A stretch of DNA of 64,000 nucleotides from the NCBI GenBank assembly GCA_963693315.1, contig OY856188.1, positions 163,018,002 through 163,082,001 on the forward strand, in the 5' to 3' direction. The position numbers and the translations under genes are program-made. The stretch comes from Diogma glabrata. Its lineage: Eukaryota > Arthropoda > Insecta > Diptera > Cylindrotomidae. The notes under the pieces were generated by a model, which saw only the letters and a program-made list of their open reading frames with translations, made no database searches and was not told where the DNA came from. Positions 53,748 through 64,000 of this stretch are shown piece by piece (within the stretch, counting starts at the first letter, position 1; each line of letters begins with the position of its first letter).

Positions 53748-54177
53748 GAATGTGGTTTTTCTTGCTGCGTCAGTATCAATTAAACCAACATCAATAATAG
53801 GAAGGGTAGAAGATTTGGTACCAGAATTTAAGATTTAATAGGTCTGTAACACATATTCACTGGGGTTTCCGCTTTCCCTTTCTAAATTTCTTTTCTTTTC
53901 GTTTTCATTTATCTGTTTTGATATTCTGTTAGCCTTTAGCTATTTTAATCGATTTATAGGATTTTTATTATAAATCCAAATATTAAATAATCTACGTTTG
54001 GCCAATTTTGCCCTTCGAAAACAAATATTTTTGTTAGGATTTCATAATTGAAAAGGGAACGAATTTATTGATGTCAAATTGAATAGTTTCAGAAATTCAG
54101 AATTTGTGATCAATTAAACTAAAGTAACTTTGTGATTCCTTTCCTTTTCAGTAAAGTTTTGAGCAGAAACCTTTACA

Positions 54178-54377
54178 NNNNNNNNNNNNNNNNNNNNNNN
54201 NNNNNNNNNNNNNNNNNNNNNNNNNNNNNNNNNNNNNNNNNNNNNNNNNNNNNNNNNNNNNNNNNNNNNNNNNNNNNNNNNNNNNNNNNNNNNNNNNNNN
54301 NNNNNNNNNNNNNNNNNNNNNNNNNNNNNNNNNNNNNNNNNNNNNNNNNNNNNNNNNNNNNNNNNNNNNNNNNNNNN
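54178..54377. other. Assembly gap, 200 N
   Basis: Run of N. LINE D lies on one side and the Mag-like Gypsy integrase start on the other, so the true junction is unknown. Confidence 0.99.
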
Positions 54378-54514
54378 AATACCACGAGCCCTTTGTTTTG
54401 TTTTTTCTATTCCTAAGTGTGATTTATGAAGTAATTCTAGTACACTTTTTCTGCAATTATTAGGAATAAATAATCTATCTTCAAAAAAAAACTAATCCCT
54501 TTTCCACATAAATT

Positions 54515-55897
54515 TTATCTTTTAAATTCCAAAAGTATTTGATATTGTCCTGCACTTTTTGCTTCGTTTTTGGCCAACCATTTTCTACTAGTTTTTAAAT
54601 TTTTTAGAATTTCATCATTATCTGTTTGTAATTTATACAACTCTTTTTTTTCATCACTGACATTAATCGTATGGATTAGTTCGGTCAAACATTTCGAATT
54701 GTTAGCATCCAAAGTTTCTTTTGTATAGTTTCTTGATAAAAAGTCAGCTATATATAAAAACTTGCCTGGAACGTACTTTAAAGTGAAGTTATATTTTTCT
54801 AATTTTAATTTCATTCTTTGTAAGCGGGGCGATGGAATTTTGCTGTATTCCTTGGATACGATTCCTAGAAGTGGTTTGTGATCCGTAACTATTTCAATTT
54901 CTCGTCCATAGACAAGTGCATGCCATTTTGTACAAGCGAAAATGATTGCTAGCAGCTCTTTCTCAATTGTTTGTTTTCAATTGTCTCATACTGTTTTTGT
55001 GTATCATTAAGACTGCAAGATGCAAAAGACACAGGCTTACCACACTGCATCAAGCAGGCACCTAACCCATTTTTAGAAGCATCTGCTTGTACCGTTATTT
55101 TTTCTATGCTGTCAAACGCTTTTAAGGTTGGAGCATTTTGAATCAAATCCTTAATTTTTTGTAAACACTTACTGTGTATATCCAACCATTGAAAATTAAC
55201 GTTTTTTTTTAAAAGTTCTCTCAATGGATATGAGATTTCTGATAAATTTGGGACAAAATCTCTTACATAATTGATAAATCCTAACAGTCTTTGCATGTCT
55301 TTCCTGCACGTTGTTATTTTTAATGACTGAATTGTTTCGATTCTGTTGTCAATTAATGATATTCTTTTTTCAGAGATTTTGGGTCCCAAGAAGTTTACTT
55401 CTGTTTTCTTATATTGAATTTTGTCTTTATTAAATGTAATATTTTTTTCTTCCGTTTTTTTTAATAATAGTTCCAATGTTTTGTCATGCTCCTGTTCATC
55501 TTCGGTTGCAATTGCAATATCATCTATATAAATAATTAAATTTGGTATACTTTTAAAGTTCTGTTCGTTTATTTTTTTGAAATGCCTCCGGTGCTATTTT
55601 TATTCCAAAGGGTAATTTCTTATACCTATAAACTCCAAATGGGGTACTAAACGCACACAAGTTCTTAGAGTATTCATCCAGTTCAACTTGGAAAAATCGA
55701 TCCTTAATATCAAAAACTGAGAATAGTCTTTTGTTTGCAAACTTAGGCTTAAGATCCTGAAATGAAGGAATTTCATAAAAACTATTTTTAATTGCCATAA
55801 TTAGATATTTAGGGTCTAAACATATACGTAATTTGTTTGGTTTTTCAATCAGAACTATGTTGGACACCCAAATCACATGGCTCCTCGGCCAACTCAA
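54515..55897 (-). pseudogene. Gypsy 2 pol: RT and RNase H in pieces
   Basis: RT: SNIVLIEKPNKLRICLDPKY, FSVFDIKDRFFQVELDEYS, LPFGIKIAPEAFQ (55553-55897); thumb LGFINYVRDFVPNLSEISYP; RNase H: VQADASKNGLGACLMQCGKP and KYVPGKFLYIADFLSRNY. The YxDD block falls near 55520 between frames (IYIDDIAIA). Confidence 0.82.
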
Positions 55898-56552
55898 TTA
55901 TGTTTTCAGAACATAATCTCTCCAGTTCTATTTTTAACGTTTGTTTTAATGATTGTGGAATACGTCTTGATGGTTTAGCAACTGGTATTGCATCTTTTTT
56001 CAGCTCTATATGAAAATTTCGGTAACAACAACCTAATCCATAAAAAACACTCTTGTGTCTTGACATTAGTTCATCCATTTCATCTTTGAGTTTTATTTGA
56101 TCTACTCCCCTAATAAGACCTAGAGCAACACATGTTTTTAGTCCTAACAGCGGTATTGTATCTCCTTTTGTAATGTAAAACTGTTCTTTTGACATTATAT
56201 TACTCCAAATACACGTTAAATTAACCGTTCCCATTGTTTTAATTAAAGATCCATTGTAAGCAAAAAGTTGTGATAAATTTTTATGAATGGTAATTCCTTT
56301 CATGTTTTCTATGAGTTTGAACGGTAAAATATTTGTTTCTGCACCTGTATCTAGCTTAAAGTTCATCATAGTATTTTCAGTCCGAATCATTTGATACCAA
56401 GTATTGTAACTTTTAACTTCTAAATTAACACCATCTATACAAATACTGTTCCCTGATGACAGTGACCCTTCCTCATTGTCTTTAATATAAATTTCATTAA
56501 TTCTTTTCTTTTTACATACTATTGCAAAATGATTACGCCCATTGCACAGCAC
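55845..56552 (-). pseudogene. Gypsy 2 protease and linker
   Basis: MMNFKLDTGAETNILPFKLI carries the catalytic DTGA; LLGLKTCVALGLIRGVDQIK follows, then the approach to the RT (FHIELKKDAIPVAKPSRRIP). Begins with the second knuckle CVLCNGRNHFAIVC in the upstream frame. Confidence 0.82.
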
Positions 56553-57385
56553 GCATTTTTTCCCGTAAGCTGGACACTGACCTTTAAAATGCTCTTTACC
56601 ACAATAATTGCATTTAACCTTAGCCTTTACATCACGATTTTGATCATTAGGGTTTCTGAAATTAGAATGATTTAAATTATTGTGATTAAAATTTTGTTTA
56701 AATTTGACATTATTTCATAACTTCCCCTTTTTACACCATCTACAGATGTTCCAGGTTGATTAATTGTTTCTACTTGCTTAGTAGTCACTTCCGCCAATCT
56801 CGCCATTTCCACTGCTTTTTGTATGGTAAGACCATCTGTTTCCAACATTCTTTTTTGTAGATTTTTATCATTGACTCCTAATACAATTCTATCGCGTACC
56901 ATCCTATCGTCGTCAACAAACTCGCATTTTTTTACCATTTTCCGTACATCCATTAAAAAGTTATCAAACGGCTCATTGTTTTTCTGGTTTCTACTATGAA
57001 ATAAAAAGTTTTCATATACTGGATTACTTTTTCCTACGCAAAATTTTTCAAACGCTTTAATAACTTTCTCCAGATTCTTTTTATCAATTTCCGATAGATT
57101 TATAACATTCTCGAAAATTTCTGTTGCTTCCTCGCCAGCAGTGTTTAGAAATACAGCCACTTGAATTTCATCTGGTTTTTAAGTAAGTTCAATGGCAGTA
57201 GCAAAAACTGTGAAATTTCTATGAAACACATGCCAATTTTCGCCAAGGTTTCCTTCAGACAAATTTAACTCACCAATTTTCTTGATACAATCCATTTTTT
57301 TATTTTGAACATATACAAATTTCACTTGTTTCCGTGGCCTGCCGCGTGGTCGTTTTATTGGTGACAAAGTTTTGATCTTTCCCAT
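56520..57385 (-). pseudogene. Gypsy 2 gag with two CCHC knuckles
   Basis: 57179-57385 opens with a basic strip (KRPRGRPRKQ, AT-hook-like RGRPRK) and the capsid start; 56672-57160 continues the capsid (FLFHSRNQKNNEPFDNFLMD, DRIVLGVNDKNLQKRMLE); CNYCGKEHFKGQC and CVLCNGRNHFAIVC lie at 56525-56610. A frameshift near 57170 separates the parts. Confidence 0.78.
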
Positions 57386-57417
57386 CCAGCTATGTACGTC
57401 ACTTTATTGTTAAATAT

Positions 57418-57775
57418 AACGTGGTTTTAATTTTTTATTGATGGCAATTGAATTTTCCAGATATATACACAGTTTTGTATATAACACACTAAATGTTAAT
57501 ATAAATTTATTTTACACTGGAAATAAATTTATTTATGCCACTAAATGTTTTAGTAAACTTTATTTTAACCTTGAAACATATTTAATCTTGAAATGTAACG
57601 TGGTTTTAACTTTTTAATGATGGCAATTGAATTTTCCAGATATATACACAGTTTTGTATATAACACTCTAAATGTTAATATAAATTTATTTTACACTGAA
57701 AATAAATTTATTTATGCCACTAAATGTTTTATTAAACTTTATTTTAGTCTTGCAATATTTAATTTAAATTTATTG
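57418..57775. repeat. Two 179-bp tandem units in the Gypsy 2 leader
   Basis: AACGTGGTTTTAATTTTTTA at 57418 returns as AACGTGGTTTTAACTTTTTA at 57597, and the units stay aligned to about 57775. They lie between the primer site and gag. Confidence 0.85.
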
Positions 57776-57795
57776 TATTATATTTATATTTAAAT

Positions 57796-57813
57796 GTTTC
57801 ACCAACTGCGCCA
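57796..57813 (-). promoter_or_regulatory. Gypsy 2 primer binding site
   Basis: Minus strand TGGCGCAGTTGGTGAAA begins directly after the presumed LTR end TACTACA. TGGCGCAGT is a common Ty3/Gypsy tRNA primer complement. Confidence 0.75.
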
Positions 57814-58140
57814 TGTAGTAATATGTCTGACTCGTTATTTAGTTTATGAACAAGTGATGGAATTTACCATCGTTTTATTGGTTTATTTATGAACAAGGTA
57901 TAGTATGTTCAACCGACCACCATAACTAATATTAATCGTGACTGATCTTCTGTCAAATCGTTTTTTGTTTGTTTGTTTTCCTTTATTTCTCTGAGAGAGA
58001 AACCGGTTTGTCTTCCCAAAGACGTGCGTAAATTTTTCATTTGATTCAAAATTGTACAATTATTGCGAGTTTCTTTTAAATCTATAAGAAAAAAACCTAC
58101 CACAAAAAAATAATAGTTTCTGCCTCACTGCTATTATATA
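57814..58140 (-). repeat. Probable Gypsy 2 5' LTR (outer end uncertain)
   Basis: Begins TGTAGTAATATG on the plus strand next to the primer site. No partner LTR is in the window, so the outer boundary is a guess. Confidence 0.45.
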
Positions 58141-58730
58141 AAAAGAAATAAGAAAAATGACAGATTAGGATTTGATTCTAACCAAACATATAAATTTTAA
58201 TCTTTTATCTATTAAAAATAAACTACACAATAATGAAAAGTTGGTCGCCAGCTAGTTTTCATAATATACTTTCAGGATGTATACATAACTTAAATATTTG
58301 CACATGGGCATTATAAAATAATAAAATATTCACTATTATAAAATCACTGGAAATAACACAATAAATGTAAAATACTCTCGTAATTATTTTCATTCATTTT
58401 ATAAAAATTAGCTCAACTAAAAATAATAGATTGTACTTTTTGTTTCGTTTTAAATTATTTAATTGTTTTTAATTTATAATTTAATACAATAGTTGGTTGT
58501 TGTAAATAAACAGAAATGCAAGTGGCGATATGAGAAATTGAATATGACATATTAGCAAACACGATTTCTTATGTCTCTCTTCATACAATTTTAAAGTTAT
58601 GTTCTCTCTATATTAATATATACTCTAAGAGTATGTTTTACAATAGTGTGTTGCACATAAAATATGAAAATGAGAATATTTCTAATTTTCTACAATCTTG
58701 AGGTTTTCAGAAAAACGCCGCTTGATTCAA
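58141..58730. other. No recognised gene
   Basis: AT-rich DNA; nothing recognised. Confidence 0.4.
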
Positions 58731-58734
58731 GACA

Positions 58735-58930
58735 GACGCTCGCACCAAACTTTCCTTAACATAGAGAACAGATGCTTGATTTGCATTGGATTTAAGGCGT
58801 CAATAACGCGCCATGGTTTGAAATATTTGAGTATAAGCAGTATTTAGCCTCAACTACACAAACCCAATTCTGTCAACGTTATCTAGGTACCACGGCGTGG
58901 ACGTAGAATTTCAAATTTCACTACCGGATT
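58735..58930 (-). pseudogene. LINE-derived fragment related to 19290-19510
   Basis: GAGAACAGATGCTTGATTTG, CAATAACGCGCCATGGTTTG and CACGGCGTGGACGTAGAATT match the passenger fragment inside the Tigger-like element at about 80 percent by eye. Confidence 0.6.
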
Positions 58931-59299
58931 AATCTACTGCTAAACACTAATAAATATTCAAGATAGTTATTTTATAACTTATAACAATGTTAATATTTAA
59001 AAAGTTAATAGCTTTAATTATCTGGGTCTGCAACTTACTTATAATTTTATATGAACGAACATATTTTACTTTTCAGAAATAAAATAGTCTCGTATATATT
59101 TACCTAGAAAAAATTTATTTTCATATTTTCCGAATAAGAAGTGTAGAATGCAATAAAGAAAAGAAAGCCATCTTAAGCTATTGGACCCTACTGCAGCTTA
59201 ACCATCACGCTCAAACACATGAACCATCTCACTACTACACTCAACACATCTCTAAATCTTAACAAGCCTCTCACTTTTCTCTTATCTTCAAGGGGTAAA

Positions 59300-60345
59300 A
59301 TGCATGAACGAATAAACCCCGCCCGGAGAGACGCTGCCATAAATGTTAATGAGGACCTAGAAAAAGTCGCCGATTAGGGTGACAAAAGTTTGGTCAATTT
59401 TAATTCCACCAAAAAACAGTTATTGATTATTTCCAGATCAAAAACCGAGATTCCCAACGATATTTCAATTAGTATGTGTGACAAACAAATAGACGAACGT
59501 CAAAGCAGTCGGTCACTGGTAGTCAAAATTTTCAAAAACTTACTCTGGAACGATCATATGGCAAAGAACGTGTCAAGAAAACGAAGAAAGCCTCCTCAAT
59601 AGATGTAAAAAATATTTTGCTCCGTATCAATTACTCCACATTTATAAATTCTATGTTCGTCCATGTATGGTTATTGTTGTCAAGTTTGGGGCGCTGCATC
59701 TGTTACCATACTGGCTCTTTTAATTCAAAAGCGTGCTATACGAATTGTTGGTGATCGAAACTTATCATGAAATCTTGATTCTCTAAAACATCGTCGCACT
59801 GTTGTTGATCTTGTTGTTTTTTATAAATATCGTCACCAGCAAAGCTCGGACGAAATAAGATCCATCATGCCTCAAACGTATTCTTTCCCCGTTTTACTCA
59901 ACAATCGGTTTGTGCAAACAGCCAAACTGTTGAGATCACTCACTGTCAAAGTGACAAAATGCAAAGGGGTTTCTTTGTCCGTACATCGTACAAATGAAAT
60001 TCTTTGCCCGAATCAATAGTTTTGAGTGCCTTCAATCTACAAAGATTTAAAAAAAAAGCGTTCACCAACACCTCAAAATGCATGTTGTCGTGGGTCTTAA
60101 AAGGTATCTATGTGTTGTTGTGACTCATATTGTAATCCCTAGGGCAATAAAAAATATGCAAAATAAAAAACATCTTTTGTACGAGTTGTATATTTCATGT
60201 ATATGTATTTCGTGGAAATAGGGATACGTTACGATAAATTGAAAAAAATTGGTATGTAAATATACAACTCGTACAAAAAATGTTTTTTATTTTGCATATT
60301 TTTGGTTGCCCTAAATCCCTATTCCAGAACACTTTTTATTAAAAA
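59300..60345 (+). pseudogene. LINE D C-terminal part and 3' tail, plus strand
   Basis: VNFNSTKKQLLIISRSKTEI, SLVVKIFKNLLWNDHMAKNV, YQLLHIYKFYVRPCM and, in another frame, KRAIRIVGDRNLS with LKHRRTVVDLVVFYKY give the RT thumb and C-terminus of a CR1-like LINE. Ends with GTTGTTGTGACTCATATTGT and a short tail; a MITE sits in the tail. Confidence 0.75.
60142..60313. mobile_element. 172-bp hairpin MITE in a LINE D tail
   Basis: GGGCAATAAAAAATATGCAA faces TTGCATATTTTTGGTTGCCC (reverse order), with AATCCCTA on both sides (60134-60141 and 60314-60321). Superfamily not certain; the 8-bp duplication favours hAT. Confidence 0.75.
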
Positions 60346-60359
60346 TAAAAAAAAATAAT

Positions 60360-60730
60360 CTCCAGATACCAAATACATATCTGGAAAACGACCAGCCCCA
60401 TCTTAAAACCTGAGAAACCCAAAGAAAAGGGAGAATATTACAGACCGGTCTTCCAGCCTTTTATCGGTTACAAAACCAATTGAAGCATTTTGCTACCTCG
60501 ATTAACTAGATCTTGCAATTTGGCATCACACCAATATGGCTTTAATAAAGCGCTGTGGAGCTACCTTTGAGGTCGTCAAACATACGTTGAGTTCCGTAAC
60601 TACAAATCCAAGATGAGTGTGGAGTTCCACAAAGTGGAGTTCTCTCACCGTCATTATTCAATCTCTACCGAGCAGTTTACCTACCTCACCAGAAGGAATA
60701 ACCATCACGCCATATCTGTGGTAGATTTTA
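60360..60730 (+). pseudogene. LINE C-type RT fragment, plus strand
   Basis: WKTTSPILKPEKPKEKGEYY, GRQTYVEFRNYKSKM and GVPQSGVLSPSLFNLYRAVY correspond to the RT of the element at 35395-36447, with stops and deletions. Confidence 0.75.
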
Positions 60731-60966
60731 TATTTTGTTTTATTGTTCGTAAAAACGCTCCAAAATTGCATAATGTAGTTTTGCTTATTACTAATTTGTT
60801 TTCTTCAATATTTGTTTTGTAGGCGTTTGTAAATTGTTTTTATAATTAGAACTACCCGAAATTTATAACATCGGTTAGTCATAAATTGAAGTAATTGATG
60901 GATATTAGCTCACTATACATATTGTTTCCAGAGCTGTGGTGAAGTTAGCCTATGCATCAGTGTCAT

Positions 60967-61085
60967 AATACTTTTTATTAAAACAGTGTAATGGATATTA
61001 CAATATGTGTTACAATAACACAGAGAACCTTTCAAGATCTGGGTCTCACAACAACATGCGTTCTAGGTGTTGATGAACGCAAATT
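60967..61085 (-). mobile_element. LINE D 3' tail
   Basis: TTACAATATGTGTTACAATA and GGGTCTCACAACAACATGCG match the family tail at 29320-29420. Confidence 0.6.
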
Positions 61086-61089
61086 TTTT

Positions 61090-62435
61090 TGTTTTATATT
61101 TTTTTTATTAATTATTTAGAAATTTTACACATAAATTTTACTTTGTTTAGCACACAAGTTTACTGCCGCCGTAAAAAAATTAAAATGGCGGTAGTTTACA
61201 GCCGCTTTGATTATACGTCAAAAGAGTAAGACTTTAACCTTCTCCCTACCGGCAGTAAAGTTTAACTTTACAGCCGTTTGCCGAAAAAAAATTATTGGCA
61301 AGATGACTCGAACTTAGGCGCAAGTGAATTTTTTTTTTATTATTTTTATCGTAAATTAAGAAAATTTAGTAAATGGGACAGTTTTGATCGTTTATCTTAT
61401 AAGCACATAGGAAATAAAGCAAAAAATTTTTGTCAAAACCAGTTCAATTTTGTATGGATTTTGCTTTTTTCAAAGGCCTGTATCTTGGACCCCGGGGCTC
61501 CGATACAACTCGTTTTGGTTTTATTCGCTTCAGTGAGTGATTCTCTATCAAATAAAAAAAAATTCTTGGCGCCTAAGTTAAAGTCATATCCCCAAATTTT
61601 TTTAATAGTACATTATGATGCAAGGATGTAAAGCTAAAGATTTTAGACGTATGTGGAGTTTGCAAATCGAGGCGCTAGCCGAGTTTTTTACTTTTTTGGA
61701 CGTAGCTATGGCAACAAAATATATGGTTAGAAAGTGACACTTTACGGCCGCAAATCACAGTAATTACCACTTTACCACCAAATTACCACTTTAATATGTA
61801 GGCGAATAAAAAATAAAATTAGTATATCTTAGGGCGAAAAATAAGAAAGCAAAATTTAGCTCTTTGCAGGATTTAATTTTTATGCATTTTATTTTGGGAG
61901 TCAAAAACATTTTGAGGACAAAATAAAATGAAAATTGCAACACTGCACTTTTCCATGTTTCAGAAAAATTTTGAAAAATAATAGTTACTTACATATCGAG
62001 GGCTGAAAGTAGAAGATTACGCCTGCGGTTCATATTAAAGCCCGACGCAAAGTGAGGGCTTTTATTGAACCAAGAGCGTAATCTTCCTTTCAGTCTGAGT
62101 GTATGTACAACATTTTATGCACAACTTAATTGTACAATAAATCAATTTTTGAATTTTTTAAACTCGCTAGACATTTTGAAAATGCCATGTTTTTCTCTAT
62201 AAACTTCATACAATAATTTATTTGTTTGTTCGAATTTTATAATTATTTTACGGACGGCAAAGTAGAAAAATATACTAACGTTTTATATAGCAAAAGCATT
62301 TTATTTTACGGGCGTAAAGCTCAACTTTCAGCCATGATAACTATGATGTAAAATGTGTTTTACGATTCGTTTGTGCGTAATAGTTATTTACATATCGAGG
62401 GCTGGAAGTAAATGATTACGCCTGAGTGGCCTGTC
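61090..62435. repeat. Unclassified repeats, no gene
   Basis: CATATCGAGGGCTGAAAGTA with GATTACGCCTG occurs at about 61992 and again at 62391 (CATATCGAGGGCTGGAAGTA); a small inverted pair AGATTACGC/GCGTAATCT lies at 62013-62083. Short open frames show no similarity. Confidence 0.45.
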
Positions 62436-62439
62436 GATA

Positions 62440-62684
62440 ATTATAAAAACAACGAGATCAAACACAATGAGAAGATGTTGTATGGAATCAAGTTTAATAT
62501 TTGATGTCGAAATTCGATCACCTGCAATTCATATAGTAAATATAGTAAAGCTTTTAAGGAGTTCAAAAACCAGATGGAAACCACCGCAGTTCCTCAAACT
62601 TGACAATAGACTCAATATGGGCACGAATATAGGACGTGTAAATGTAGAGCATTTGAAATGAGGTGAAGTATTTTGCTAATTTAA
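62440..62684 (-). pseudogene. LINE D C-terminal fragment
   Basis: YIYTSYIRAHIESIVKFEEL and IAGDRISTSNIKLDSIQ keep the SYIRPHIE and IVGDR...L..L strips of the family with heavy decay. Confidence 0.55.
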
Positions 62685-63072
62685 TAAAGGCTCCAGTTTT
62701 TGAGAAATATTCTCCGAGATTACAATTATATGACCGTTTTCTAGTAAACAATATTTAAAATATTTTCAATGGGAGGAATGGGATTTCACTGATATCAATG
62801 ATGAAATGTTTCGCGGTTTTGCGTATATCGCTGGGAGATGATGTGAAATATGTCATTGAAAGGATGCATAATCAATGCATCCTTGCATTGGCACCTCCAC
62901 AATCCACATCATTTACCAGCAACATAAGAAAAACCGCGCAACATTTCATCATTGATATTAGTGAAATTATCCGATACATTGAAAATATTTTAAATATTGT
63001 TTTCACATTAGTAGAAAACGATCATAATTGTAATTTAGGAGAATATGTCTCAAAATCTAGGATCTTTGCATT
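62685..63072. repeat. Degenerate long hairpin, arms about 190 bp
   Basis: CAATATTTAAAATATTTTCA and TGAAAATATTTTAAATATTG, GATATCAATGATGAAATGTT and AACATTTCATCATTGATATT pair around GCATAATCAATGC. Mismatches throughout suggest an old foldback MITE. Confidence 0.7.
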
Positions 63073-63079
63073 ATGCTTG

Positions 63080-64000
63080 TATGCGCATATTGTAAATTCT
63101 TAGTTTTATTTTGATTCTAAATCAGATACCGTTAAATTAACTTATACTGAATTTATGAAATAATAAAAAATTAAAATCATTTAAATCAAATAATGTTATA
63201 TAAATGATCAAAAAATAAAGAACATTTGCTAAAAACTGCTTCTTACGCTAATACATATAAGACAGGGTTTTATTTTTTCAGTAATTCCAACTAAATTTCT
63301 TTGTTTATAGTAAACTAAAATGAAATTAAAAGAATTAAATACTAATGTTTAAATTTATTGCTCCAAAAATAAAATATGAAAGGTTGTTTTATGTATAGAA
63401 GTAAATTTTACGGTAGTTTGTTTATTTACCTTTAACCAAATTTAGTAAAAATTACATTAGGTTAGGACATGTAAAAATTATGTAATTTAGTGATTTTTGA
63501 ATCGAAAAATGAAATTTGATTTATTTAAATTATAATAACACTTCATAATAATTATAAATATTTTACATCGCTGTAACGATTAAATGTTTAAACTATACTT
63601 TAAATTCGAAAAAAATCATATTACGTACTCATAATTACTAGAAAATTTCATAATTCATTTCATTGAAAATAAAAATATTAAGTATGAATTATACAATAAT
63701 TACTCACTTTATATACTAAACTTTAATTTTTTTATGCAACACATTAATAACAATGATTAATAAACTATAAATTAAATTAATAAACGTATATTTTTATATA
63801 ATTATTAAAATAATGCGAAATAGACTTTAAACTTCACCCTAATGAAGAGAATAATAGTAAATCATTATTTATTACTTATCTATTACTACATATATTAAAT
63901 CTGTCAAATATCAAATCAAAATAAAACCCAGCAATTTAAAAATACAGCAATATGTCAAACCATCCAGCTGGTTAACTGTTATCGAAATCAATAACATCCC
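63080..64000. other. No recognised gene
   Basis: Very AT-rich terminal stretch; no similarity or repeat structure recognised. Confidence 0.4.

Larger units (their letters stand above)
50693..54177 (-). mobile_element. CR1-like LINE D, longest copy, split by hAT 2
   Basis: 3' end at 50693 (tail as in 25040), C-terminal region 50800-51440, hAT insertion 51453-52806, RT 52815-53770 with NPINSFADDSTLHKSF (FADD) and VETLLKKSNINKASRLGNIS, then upstream coding to the N gap. Many frameshifts and stops. Confidence 0.78.
54378..57813 (-). mobile_element. Ty3/Gypsy element 'Gypsy 2', Mag-like, 3' part missing
   Basis: Minus-strand order gag (two CCHC knuckles), protease, RT, RNase H, then integrase finger NNCRKSVLELLHKSHLGIEK running into the gap. 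The two-knuckle gag and the KTCVALGLIRGV strip after the protease suggest the Mag clade. Frames are repeatedly broken. Confidence 0.82.

Overview
This is an AT-rich, intron-bearing, transposon-packed eukaryotic nuclear window, most likely from an insect. The one host gene recognised is a mitochondrial carrier of the SLC25A42 (CoA / dephospho-CoA carrier) type whose inferred protein resembles insect members, and the repeat community (Penelope-like, LOA- and CR1-like LINEs, Ty3/Gypsy, Helitron, hAT, Tigger-like) is typical of insect genomes. The order or species cannot be fixed from the sequence. All coordinates and alignments were made by eye; two 200-base N gaps (23565-23764 and 54178-54377) mark scaffold joins.

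Host gene. Six coding exons lie on the minus strand: 47255-47390, 46531-46657, 46293-46478, then, after a 38-kb intron, 8063-8182, 7857-8002 and 7609-7795. Exon phases fit exactly across every junction and give about 300 residues with all three Px[D/E]xx[K/R] carrier signatures. The last exon (about 40 C-terminal residues expected) is not found in 1-7608, so the final intron is at least 7.6 kb. Introns 2, 4 and 5 are only 52-61 bp.

Layout. 1-7600 (last intron): a CR1-like LINE endonuclease fragment, a MITE, a LINE 3' end and a 2-kb element with long terminal inverted repeats. 8.2-46.3 kb (giant intron): a Ty3/Gypsy element with near-identical LTRs sitting in a (TA)n tract (8.95-15.4 kb); a tandemly duplicated block holding a Penelope-like element, (TA)n tracts and a Tigger-like transposon (15.9-23.6 kb); a cluster of foldback elements (26-34 kb); a LOA-like LINE (34.6-37.4 kb); a Helitron remnant (39.4-42.0 kb) inside the 3' UTR of another LINE (to 46.1 kb) that also carries a hAT insertion. 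47.4-64 kb (5' of the gene): a CR1-like LINE split by a second hAT element, a (TA)n tract with a palindrome, a Mag-like Gypsy remnant, and decayed LINE and MITE pieces.

The most interesting observations are a G-TTA-AAC heptamer exactly placed for a -1 gag-pol frameshift in the first Gypsy element, a SAP-like motif opening its gag, a 23-bp gag sequence at the end of its 3' LTR, hammerhead-like motifs in the Penelope tails, a Helitron whose insertion point is proven by an empty paralogous site in the same window, and a high density of long hairpins. None of this proves a new biological system; mostly it is a well-preserved record of nested transposition inside one essential-looking gene.
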